Assembly (NCBI GenBank): GCA_002294405.1
Contig: DBFP01000013.1
Coordinates: 1-5,057 of the forward strand
DNA from: Anaerolineales bacterium UBA877
Lineage (GTDB): Bacteria > Chloroflexota > Anaerolineae > Anaerolineales > Villigracilaceae
Direction of reading: 5' to 3'
DNA length: 5,057 nucleotides
Shown in pieces: positions 1 to 4,852 of this stretch; the first letter of the stretch is position 1, and each line of letters begins with the position of its first letter. The notes beneath the pieces are model-generated. The model saw only the letters and a program-made list of their open reading frames with translations. It was not told the DNA's origin and did no database searches. Both the position numbers and the translations under genes were made by a program.

Positions 1-713
1 CGGTAAGGGCAGTAGGCACATTTTTTTTCATCCCCGGTTAACGGGAAATGCTGATGGTTACTGATTTCGTTGATGAGACCTGCGAGGGCATTCCAGTCAC
101 GTTCGTGCAGCGCAGAATTGTAAGGAAATCGGGCGGGCTCCGAGGGGAAATCCGCAAACCAGTAAATCATTTCGACCTTTTCGGGAGGAACGGGGGTTCC
201 ACCGTTCAAATATGCACCAGCCTGCACAAGTAATGCGCGGTACACCCGTGTTTGCATCCTGGCAGCCATCCACTCATCGCGCGGGCGCTTGCGATATGTT
301 TTCCAATCGTAGATCAAAACCCGATCTCCCGGGTTGACGGCGACCAAGTCGTATTTTGCCACCAACCAATGCTTCCCGACAGCGCTGGAAAGGGTCAACT
401 CGGGGTGAAGCTCAAAGGACTCCTTTAAATCCTGGAGATCCTTTGCCTGCAGGTAATTTTCCCACCAACGTGCCAGGTCGGGGGTATTTGCCAGCCGGGA
501 TATGTTTTCGACAGGCAATCCAACCAGCTGCTGCTGAACCATGCGGTGAAACAACTGGCCTTCCTGCTGGCGCCGCTCGTTTTCCAATACCGGTTCCATC
601 TCCACGGCGGGCCACTGCACATCCTCAATGTAACGCAATTGAAAGCGGCGCGGGCAGTCGCTGTAATCTTGTAATGAGGATTGTGAAAAAGTGAATGGAA
701 TTGGAATGGTCAT
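1..713 (-). CDS. PD-(D/E)XK nuclease family protein (RecB/Cas4-like), C-terminus cut by window edge
   Basis: The frame is open from ATG 713 to the window edge (237 full codons) and an in-frame TGA lies 9 nt upstream, so this is the first possible start. Visible motifs fit the RecB/Cas4-like PDDEXK_1 nuclease fold. Residues 10-24 hold a SxxxLxxYxxCPxxF signature with C20. H56 lies in GQLFHRMV. D122 lies in AKYDLVAV, and D136-W137-K138 forms the DxK catalytic element. Q154 and Y158 make the QxxxY helix, and C232-x2-C235 starts a C-terminal cysteine cluster. In AddB and Cas4, one N-terminal and three C-terminal cysteines bind a 4Fe-4S cluster; here three of four are visible and the fourth would lie just outside. 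The family cuts DNA using divalent metal, often in repair or recombination; the exact role here is unknown. No helicase motif is visible. The gene is separated from the ABC operon by a hairpin and is probably unrelated to sugar uptake. No clear Shine-Dalgarno precedes the start. Confidence 0.85.
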   Translation of the reverse strand, partial: MTIPIPFTFSQSSLQDYSDCPRRFQLRYIEDVQWPAVEMEPVLENERRQQEGQLFHRMVQQQLVGLPVENISRLANTPDLARWWENYLQAKDLQDLKESFELHPELTLSSAVGKHWLVAKYDLVAVNPGDRVLIYDWKTYRKRPRDEWMAARMQTRVYRALLVQAGAYLNGGTPVPPEKVEMIYWFADFPSEPARFPYNSALHERDWNALAGLINEISNHQHFPLTGDEKKCAYCPY

Positions 714-740
714 TTGAATTCAGACAATTCGATGTGATTG

Positions 741-746
741 ATTATA
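741..746 (-). promoter_or_regulatory. Candidate -10 element for the nuclease gene
   Basis: A perfect TATAAT reads on the minus strand, ending 27 nt before ATG 713 and directly after the hairpin that should end the ABC operon. This would give a leader of about 20 nt. No acceptable -35 hexamer lies 15-18 bp upstream, because that space is the terminator stem. The call rests on one hexamer and position alone. Confidence 0.3.
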
Positions 747-750
747 GAAC

Positions 751-776
751 AAACACGGCCCAAACGGCCGTGTTTT
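751..776 (-). terminator. Hairpin terminator after the ABC operon
   Basis: AAACACGGCC (751-760) and GGCCGTGTTT (766-775) form a perfect 10-bp stem with a 5-nt loop. It starts 22 nt beyond the stop codon of the MalG-type permease. Read on the minus strand, the stem ends in GTGTTT and is followed by GTTCT, a modest U-rich tail. Read on the plus strand it ends GTGTTTTCTAAT, so it could work both ways. It probably separates the sugar importer operon from the nuclease gene. Confidence 0.7.
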
Positions 777-797
777 CTAATCTATTCCTAATCTGGT

Positions 798-1622
798 CTA
801 GCCTTTAAGCGCTCCAGCCATCAGCCCGCGCAGGAAATATCGCCCGAGGAAAAGATAAACCAGCAGGGTGGGCAGGGCTGCCAGCAGCGTAGCCGCCATC
901 AAGACATTCCACTGGACGAGTTGACTCCCCGCCAGGTTGTTGAGCGCCACGGTCACAGGCCAATGCGACTGGTTCGTCAATATCACGGCAAATAGGAATT
1001 CATTCCATGCCTGGGTAAACTGCCAGATGATCACCACGGCAAAGCTGGGTGCAGAAAGCGGAAACATGATGTACCTGTATAACCCCATCAACCCGGCTCC
1101 GTCAATTTTTCCAGCATCTAGGAGTTCAGTTTCGATCCCGGCATAGTAGTTGCGGAAAATTAAAGTTGTGATCGGAATCCCGTAAATTATGTGCACCAAT
1201 ACCAGGCCGGGGATATCTCCGTAAAGCTTGATGGCCTGCATGAATTTCACCAGCGGGATCAAGATGCTCTGGTAAGGGATAAACATCCCGAATAGGATCA
1301 GTGAAAAAATCAAGTTGGAACCGCGGAATTTCCATTTGGCGAGCAAATATCCATTCAATGATCCGAGCAGTGAAGATAGAATGGCTTCGGGGATGACCAT
1401 CACCAGGCTGTTTTTGAGATTGGGGGCGAGCTGTTTGTAACCGGCGACAAAATTCTCTATATGGAGACCGTTTATAGGCAAGGACCACATCGTCTTAAGA
1501 TCGACCTGGCTGATGGGTTTGAAACTAGTCAGCAGCATTAAATAAATTGGAAGAAGATAGAATACTGCCAGGGAGAGCAGTATGATATAGAAAAGACCAT
1601 GACTCAGCACACGTCGGATCAT
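798..1622 (-). CDS. Carbohydrate ABC transporter permease, MalG/UgpE type (CUT1)
   Basis: This 274-residue inner-membrane protein is one half of the translocation pore of a CUT1 sugar importer. It has six hydrophobic segments at roughly residues 9-31, 70-95, 104-128, 138-158, 192-213 and 238-263. The cytoplasmic EAA loop, which docks on the ABC ATPase, is at about 164-191: LLDAGKIDGAG followed by the distal FPLSAP. The usual EAA glutamate is aspartate here (D169), a conservative change. The C-terminus ends GALKG, close to the usual ending of this family, so the protein looks complete. A start 42 codons further upstream is open, but ATG 1622 is preferred: it overlaps the TGA of the MalF-type gene as ATGA, indicating translational coupling, and it gives a normal MalG length and N-terminus. 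The longer version would add a polar segment encoded inside the neighbour. Substrate cannot be read from the permease. Confidence 0.93.
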   Translation of the reverse strand: MIRRVLSHGLFYIILLSLAVFYLLPIYLMLLTSFKPISQVDLKTMWSLPINGLHIENFVAGYKQLAPNLKNSLVMVIPEAILSSLLGSLNGYLLAKWKFRGSNLIFSLILFGMFIPYQSILIPLVKFMQAIKLYGDIPGLVLVHIIYGIPITTLIFRNYYAGIETELLDAGKIDGAGLMGLYRYIMFPLSAPSFAVVIIWQFTQAWNEFLFAVILTNQSHWPVTVALNNLAGSQLVQWNVLMAATLLAALPTLLVYLFLGRYFLRGLMAGALKG

Positions 1623-2695
1623 AACTGCGTTTCCGTGCGCATATTCTGAATAAGGTAAGGCACAACCAGGAGGGCAACGCTCACCAGCATCAAGACTCCA
1701 ATGGCGGCTCCCTGGGCGTAATTTGTACCGTCGAAAGTTGTGGTCCACATATAAATACCCGGAACATCCAGACTGATCGCCTTATTGCCAAGGGCAACAA
1801 TCAGGTCGAAGATCTTCAGCGACATATGACCGAGGATGATCACAGCGCTAAGTGTGACCGGCTGCAGGATGGGAAAAACAATATATCGATAAATTTCAAA
1901 TTCGCTGGCACCGTCCACCCGGGCGGCTTCCCGAAGATCATCCGAAATGCTGCGCATACCGCCCATGTAGAGCGCCATGGTAAATCCCGACAACTGCCAG
2001 ATAGCAGGGATCACCGTAAAGGCCATTCCCCAAGGCATGGGAGTGGAATGCCACAGGCTGATGAGGGATTTCAGCCCCAGCAACTGGAAGATAAGATTAA
2101 TCCCGGTAATGCGATTTCCCACCGCCGGGTTCATCAACCAGCCCCAGATTACCCCCGAGGCGATAAATGAGATGGACATGGGGAACAAGAAAATTCCTCG
2201 AAAGATTGCTTCACCTTTTAGTCTTTGGTCGAGAAGAATGGCCAGCCCCAGACCAATAATGAGACAACCCAGGATAAAACCAACCGTGAACATGCCGGTG
2301 TTGCGGACATCGATGACAAAGCGGGGATTATTTTGAAAAAGGGTAAGGTATTGCTTTATCCCGACCCAGGTAAAATCCGGGTTCAGGCCCTTCCATTTGC
2401 TAAATGACACACGAACGGACCAGCCGATGAAACCATATACAAAAATAGCCACGGCGATGATGGACGGGAGCAATAAGGAAATGGAAAGCACAGTCTCATT
2501 CTCAAACATCGATATTACCAGGAGGATGCCCAGGTAAAAAATCAATCCACCCAATAAAATGCCAAAAGAAGTAAGGTTTTTTCCCCCGATCACCAATTGT
2601 ATTTTTTCCATGGAATAAACACAGACTGCACCCAGGAAGCTGAAAACTATTGCCATGGCAAGTCTTGGTTTTCGCAGGGTGAATTTACGAAACAT
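1619..2695 (-). CDS. Carbohydrate ABC transporter permease, MalF/UgpA type (CUT1)
   Basis: This 358-residue membrane protein is the partner permease of the MalG-type subunit. About eight hydrophobic segments can be placed: 12-29, 43-63, 69-96, 134-155, 163-188, 223-246, 280-302 and 328-349. The first two exceed the six-segment UgpA core, giving an eight-helix MalF-like topology, although the large periplasmic P2 domain of E. coli MalF is absent. The EAA loop is textbook: LREAARVDGASEFE from residue 254, with FPILQP at 274-279. ATG 2695 is chosen because GGAGG (2702-2706) lies 6 nt upstream. A GTG at 2722 in the same frame would add nine residues but has only a weak AGG before it. The gene follows the binding-protein gene after a 184-bp gap holding a strong hairpin, and its stop overlaps the next start. 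It is expected to pair with the other permease and a shared ATPase. Confidence 0.94.
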   Translation of the reverse strand: MFRKFTLRKPRLAMAIVFSFLGAVCVYSMEKIQLVIGGKNLTSFGILLGGLIFYLGILLVISMFENETVLSISLLLPSIIAVAIFVYGFIGWSVRVSFSKWKGLNPDFTWVGIKQYLTLFQNNPRFVIDVRNTGMFTVGFILGCLIIGLGLAILLDQRLKGEAIFRGIFLFPMSISFIASGVIWGWLMNPAVGNRITGINLIFQLLGLKSLISLWHSTPMPWGMAFTVIPAIWQLSGFTMALYMGGMRSISDDLREAARVDGASEFEIYRYIVFPILQPVTLSAVIILGHMSLKIFDLIVALGNKAISLDVPGIYMWTTTFDGTNYAQGAAIGVLMLVSVALLVVPYLIQNMRTETQL

Positions 2696-2701
2696 CCCCG
2701 T

Positions 2702-2706
2702 CCTCC
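2702..2706 (-). promoter_or_regulatory. Shine-Dalgarno GGAGG deciding the MalF-type start
   Basis: GGAGG on the minus strand is spaced 6 nt (ACGGGG) from ATG 2695. It is the strongest ribosome binding site among the operon genes and favours ATG 2695 over GTG 2722. Confidence 0.8.
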
Positions 2707-2824
2707 ATTCCAATTGCCTCACGCCAAAACCTATTCGTTTCCATTTGAATAAAAGCGGTCAATACTAATAATAGCGTTCACTCGCGGTCAGATTGAAAAT
2801 CGCCACCCGATGCCGCATGGTTTG

Positions 2825-2853
2825 GAATGGGCGGCTCACAGAGCCGCCCATTC
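2825..2853 (-). promoter_or_regulatory. Strong intercistronic hairpin between binding-protein and permease genes
   Basis: GAATGGGCGGCTC (2825-2837) and GAGCCGCCCATTC (2841-2853) are perfect inverted repeats of 13 bp around a 3-nt loop. The hairpin lies 26 nt past the binding-protein stop and 129 nt before the MalF-type start. On the minus strand it is followed by CCAAACCATG, with no U-tract, so it is not a standard intrinsic terminator. By analogy with the repetitive palindromes between malE and malF in E. coli, it may protect the upstream mRNA from 3' exonucleases and so raise binding-protein output over permease output. The rest of the 2696-2879 gap shows no convincing gene or promoter. Confidence 0.75.
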
Positions 2854-2879
2854 AGCATACATTTTAGTCGAAATCAATC

Positions 2880-4178
2880 TTATTTACAGACACCGTCTGC
2901 CTTGCAGGCAGCATTCAGGGCAGCCTGGAAATCGGCTGTCTTGGTGGTATCAGTTTGGAACAAACCGACAGCGGTGCCTATCGAGGTCGCCCAGGCGGGA
3001 GCGGCAACCACACCATGCATCAAACTACCAACGACCACATTGCTGGTCCAGTCCTTGGCAGCATCCTGCGAGTATTCGCTGAACAAAGCCTGGTTGCAGT
3101 CCGTGCGGGCGCAGATGGAGCCCTTGAGCGGGTTGAAGGCTTCCTGGCCCTCCTTGGAAGCAGCAATCTTCAGCCAGTCTGTGGCAGCATCCGGGTGCTT
3201 GGCGCCAACGGGCAGCACGAAGCTATCCGAAAGGAAGTTGAAGATGCCATAGGTGCCAGGGGAGGAAGCCCAATCGAAGTCGGTGTGAGGGGTCAATGCA
3301 AGGCCATTGGGCGCAGAGTTGGCAAAGTAGCCATAAGCCCAGTCACCCATGATGTTGAAGGCTGCATCTCCATCGGACATCATCTTGGAAGCAGTTTGCC
3401 AGTCGGGAAGGGATGAGGCATCCGCATTGGTATAGCTCAGCGTCTTGGCGTAATTGGCAATCCCTGCAGCAACATCTGCACCGTTCCAGTCGGTGGTGGG
3501 TGGGGTGGTCCAAAGGCCGTTCCACTTATCAGCACCCATCGTGCCGATCATGATATTCTCAAACAGGTGGATGGCGGTCCAGGGGGCACCGAGGGAAAGG
3601 CAGATCTTGCCGGCTGCCTTAATCTTATCGCATGCAGCGAAGAAGGCTTCCAGGGTTCCAAAATCAGTCTTGGGATTAGCGGTAACACCGGCCGCGGCCA
3701 GGACCTTGGGGTTGTACCACAGCACGTTCGAGCGGTGAATGTTAACCGGCACGCTGTAGGGATGACCATCTTTTGAGATGAGCGGGAGGAGGGTTGCGGG
3801 CAGGACGCTCTTCAAACCGGTGGAAGCGAACAGATCATCCAGGGGTTTGACCTGGCCAGCAGCCACGTAGTTGGCAATGGTTTCCTGACCGGCATGAGCC
3901 TGCCAGGAATCCGGCGGGTCTTTTGCAGCCAGTCGGGTAGCAAGGACAGCCTTGGCGTTCGTACCAGCTCCACCGGCAACGGCGGCGTTGACAAATTCAA
4001 TGCTGGGGTACTGTGCACTGAAGACCTTTACCATGGCAGCCAGTCCATCTGCCTCGCCGGGACCGACCCACCATGAGAATACTTCAACCTGCTTGCTGGC
4101 GGGTGCACCACATGCCGAAAGGATCGTTGCAGCAATCACGAGGAAGGCTACAAGCCCATAAAATCTTTTACTAGTCAT
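2880..4178 (-). CDS. Sugar-binding lipoprotein of a CUT1 ABC importer (family 1 solute-binding protein, GtsA-like)
   Basis: This 432-residue extracytoplasmic receptor captures a sugar and presents it to the permease pair. Residues 1-22 are a lipoprotein signal peptide (positive TSKR, hydrophobic core) ending in lipobox L20-S-A-C23, so C23 should be lipid-anchored. The mature part has family 1 binding-protein features that, from memory, resemble Pseudomonas GtsA and the Thermus glucose-binding protein: VFSWWVGPGE at 33-42, AAVAGGAG at 65-72, PVNIHRSNVLWYNP at 144-157, APWTAIHLFE at 198-207, IMGDWAYGYF at 276-285, PGTYGIFNFLSDSF at 307-320, and FNPLKGSI at 348-355. This suggests a glucose-like monosaccharide, but substrate is inference. 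Six further cysteines (183, 193, 356, 361, 425, 431) fall in close pairs. The start is fixed by AGGAG at 4188-4192, 9 nt upstream, and by an in-frame TAG 15 nt upstream. It is the first gene of the operon and is preceded by a long leader. Confidence 0.93.
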   Translation of the reverse strand: MTSKRFYGLVAFLVIAATILSACGAPASKQVEVFSWWVGPGEADGLAAMVKVFSAQYPSIEFVNAAVAGGAGTNAKAVLATRLAAKDPPDSWQAHAGQETIANYVAAGQVKPLDDLFASTGLKSVLPATLLPLISKDGHPYSVPVNIHRSNVLWYNPKVLAAAGVTANPKTDFGTLEAFFAACDKIKAAGKICLSLGAPWTAIHLFENIMIGTMGADKWNGLWTTPPTTDWNGADVAAGIANYAKTLSYTNADASSLPDWQTASKMMSDGDAAFNIMGDWAYGYFANSAPNGLALTPHTDFDWASSPGTYGIFNFLSDSFVLPVGAKHPDAATDWLKIAASKEGQEAFNPLKGSICARTDCNQALFSEYSQDAAKDWTSNVVVGSLMHGVVAAPAWATSIGTAVGLFQTDTTKTADFQAALNAACKADGVCK

Positions 4179-4249
4179 TTCTTTCTTCTCCTATTGTAAA
4201 TATAAACGGAAGAGATTTGGGAAATATTCAGGCAACTTTTTGTAGACAC

Positions 4250-4258
4250 CACCTCCTT
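4250..4258 (-). promoter_or_regulatory. Orphan perfect anti-Shine-Dalgarno complement in the leader
   Basis: AAGGAGGTG on the minus strand matches nine bases of the ideal 16S rRNA complement, better than any true ribosome binding site here. It lies 71 nt before the binding-protein ATG. No ATG follows at 5-9 nt. A GTG at 4249 is only 2 nt beyond GGAGG and opens 24 codons whose TGA overlaps the binding-protein ATG. It may serve a leader peptide, act as a ribosome standby site, or be chance. Confidence 0.4.
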
Positions 4259-4281
4259 AATCAAATAATCTGCGATATGAA

Positions 4282-4328
4282 CGGATAGACTTTCACGATG
4301 GGGTGTAATCACCCCGGATAAACTTTCA
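4282..4328. repeat. Two 14-bp direct repeats flanking a perfect palindrome
   Basis: CGGATAGACTTTCA (4282-4295) and CGGATAAACTTTCA (4315-4328) match at 13 of 14 bases, 33 bp apart, about three helical turns. Between them GGGGTGTAATCACCCC (4300-4315) is a perfect 6-bp inverted repeat with a TAAT spacer. The arrangement resembles a regulator binding site with the same face of DNA presented twice. Another copy of the flank, ATGAACGGATA, occurs at 4277-4287 and 4412-4422. In RNA the palindrome would be a small hairpin. Confidence 0.55.
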
Positions 4329-4405
4329 GCATTTTGTATTTTTCATCCAAGAATTTCATCTGTCCAGCAGAAGAAGGGACGAGACTTAACGTTTGCAGGC
4401 TTGCA

Positions 4406-4429
4406 TGGGTGATGAACGGATATTACCCA
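4406..4429. repeat. Interrupted palindrome TGGGTnAT / ATnACCCA
   Basis: TGGGTGAT (4406-4413) and ATTACCCA (4422-4429) are inverted arms with one mismatch around an 8-bp spacer. The spacer contains part of the ATGAACGGATA repeat that recurs at 4277-4287. The GGGT/ACCC arms resemble the palindrome at 4300-4315, so one DNA-binding protein might use both. In the minus-strand transcript this would be a weak hairpin just after the leader terminator. Confidence 0.4.
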
Positions 4430-4437
4430 AGATTTAC

Positions 4438-4473
4438 AAAAAGAAAAACCGGAATCGTTTTACTGAATCCCGG
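4438..4473 (-). terminator. Intrinsic terminator inside the leader of the ABC operon (possible attenuator)
   Basis: Read on the minus strand, CCGGGATT (4473-4466) pairs with GATTCCGG (4456-4449) as an 8-bp RNA stem including two G-U pairs, with a 9-nt loop. TTTTT-C-TTTTT (4448-4438) follows immediately. This is the best terminator signature in the window. It sits 259 nt before the binding-protein start and about 195 nt after the predicted promoter start, so most transcripts from that promoter would end here unless antitermination occurs. Its 5' arm also has an alternative upstream partner at 4607-4616. Confidence 0.75.
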
Positions 4474-4641
4474 CTAGGCGTTTCTTTCTACCAAATTAAA
4501 TAAATTGACTCGTGTACCCAGTGAATGATCGAGATTTTGAAAGCATAAATTATTGATTGAAAGAATTTGTGAATTTGCATGAATGCCAAGGAAAAATTCG
4601 GGTAACCCGGGCATTCTGCAATCATTTAATGGGGAAACCAT
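4474..4641 (-). CDS. Possible small protein or leader peptide of 55 residues (weak)
   Basis: An ATG frame begins about 27 nt after the predicted minus-strand start site and ends at TAG 4476-4474, with the terminator stem starting at the very next base. The product would be 55 residues, rich in Asn and Leu, with no transmembrane segment or known motif that I recognise. The ATG is preceded directly by GGTGATC, which complements 16S rRNA but is too close to be a normal ribosome binding site. At this AT content a frame of this length is not rare by chance, so placement between promoter and terminator is the main support. Confidence 0.25.
   Translation of the reverse strand: MVSPLNDCRMPGLPEFFLGIHANSQILSINNLCFQNLDHSLGTRVNLFNLVERNA
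4575..4621 (-). promoter_or_regulatory. Bulged stem-loop in the leader RNA
   Basis: TTGCA plus GAATGCC (4575-4579, 4581-4587) pairs with GGCATTC plus TGCAA (4610-4616, 4617-4621), giving 12 pairs with a single bulged base at 4580. Inside, CGGG-TAA-CCCG (4599-4609) forms a second short hairpin stacked on one side, leaving an 11-nt stretch (4588-4598) unpaired, U-rich in the minus-strand RNA. The outer stem holds the segment that could act as antiterminator. Confidence 0.6.
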
Positions 4642-4674
4642 GATCACCAAACTTTCAAATAACCACTGTAATTT

Positions 4675-4703
4675 ATTATGACAGTATCAGCTTGCTTTGT
4701 CAA
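4675..4703 (-). promoter_or_regulatory. Sigma70-type promoter for the ABC operon leader
   Basis: On the minus strand a perfect -35 TTGACA (4703-4698), a 17-bp spacer and a -10 CATAAT (4680-4675, five of six) form the best promoter in the window. Transcription would start near 4668 and run toward the binding-protein gene. No comparably good promoter was found between 4437 and 4179, which supports a leader of about 490 nt. Confidence 0.7.
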
Positions 4704-4787
4704 TGGATATTTGTCTTAAAAATCACATGTTTCAGGTTTAATACCATCAGAGTCAGAGATTGAATTTCCAAATATGACAATTGTTAC

Positions 4788-4816
4788 TGGACATTAAATT
4801 TAAAAAGCAATACACT
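4788..4816 (+). promoter_or_regulatory. Promoter of the FadR-like regulator gene
   Basis: TGGACA (4788-4793, five of six to TTGACA), a 17-bp AT-rich spacer and TACACT (4811-4816, four of six to TATAAT) place the start site near 4823, about 30 nt before the ATG. The FadR-type operator covers this start. Confidence 0.6.
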
Positions 4817-4818
4817 CA

Positions 4819-4835
4819 AACTGGTCAGACCACTT
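4819..4835. promoter_or_regulatory. FadR-type operator (predicted autoregulatory site)
   Basis: AACTGGTCAGACCACTT contains the perfect palindrome TGGTC-A-GACCA (4822-4832) with matching A/T pairs further out. This is the core of the 17-bp operator recognised by E. coli FadR. It overlaps the predicted start of the regulator's own transcript and ends 17 nt before its ATG, so bound protein should block initiation. The residues that contact this operator in E. coli FadR are largely conserved in the encoded protein. Confidence 0.75.
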
Positions 4836-4852
4836 ACCAGTAAGGAGTACCA

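Larger units (their letters stand above)
4438..4668 (-). ncRNA. Candidate attenuator leader RNA (or small RNA) of about 230 nt
   Basis: A promoter at 4675-4703 and a terminator at 4438-4473 bracket this minus-strand stretch as one short transcription unit. It contains a 12-bp bulged stem-loop (4575-4621). The segment GAATGCCCGG (minus strand, 4616-4607) can pair either within that stem-loop or with CCGGGATTC of the terminator. The second pairing gives nine Watson-Crick pairs with one bulged G. Mutually exclusive structures of this kind are typical of riboswitches, protein-dependent attenuators and ribosome-mediated attenuators. I recognise no known riboswitch consensus. The alternatives are a free-standing small RNA, or an mRNA for the 55-codon frame inside it. 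Confidence 0.45.

Noticed and set aside
412..628. Two minus-strand frames of 67 codons and a plus-strand frame at 356-694
   Set aside because: They overlap the nuclease gene in other frames; the frame with the PD-(D/E)XK motifs explains this stretch.
798..1748. Longer 316-residue version of the MalG-type permease
   Set aside because: The additional 42 residues lie inside the upstream permease gene, are polar and unlike the family, and the ATGA overlap start at 1622 gives a normal protein.
2696..2722. GTG 2722 as start of the MalF-type permease
   Set aside because: It has only a weak AGG before it, whereas ATG 2695 follows GGAGG at ideal spacing.
2696..2824. Internal promoter ahead of the MalF-type permease
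   Set aside because: Hexamers such as TTGACC or TATTAT occur, but none pair at 16-18 bp spacing.
2827..3416. Long plus-strand frames of 141 and 153 codons (2827-3252, 2955-3416)
   Set aside because: They are antisense to the binding-protein gene, whose frame shows a signal peptide and conserved family motifs across its whole length. The antisense products have no recognisable domain.
4783..4826. Minus-strand promoter TTGAGT and TTTAAT beside the FadR operator
   Set aside because: The spacer is only 15 bp and the -35 matches four of six; the promoter at 4675-4703 is far better. If it were real, the regulator would block it, so it is worth keeping in mind.
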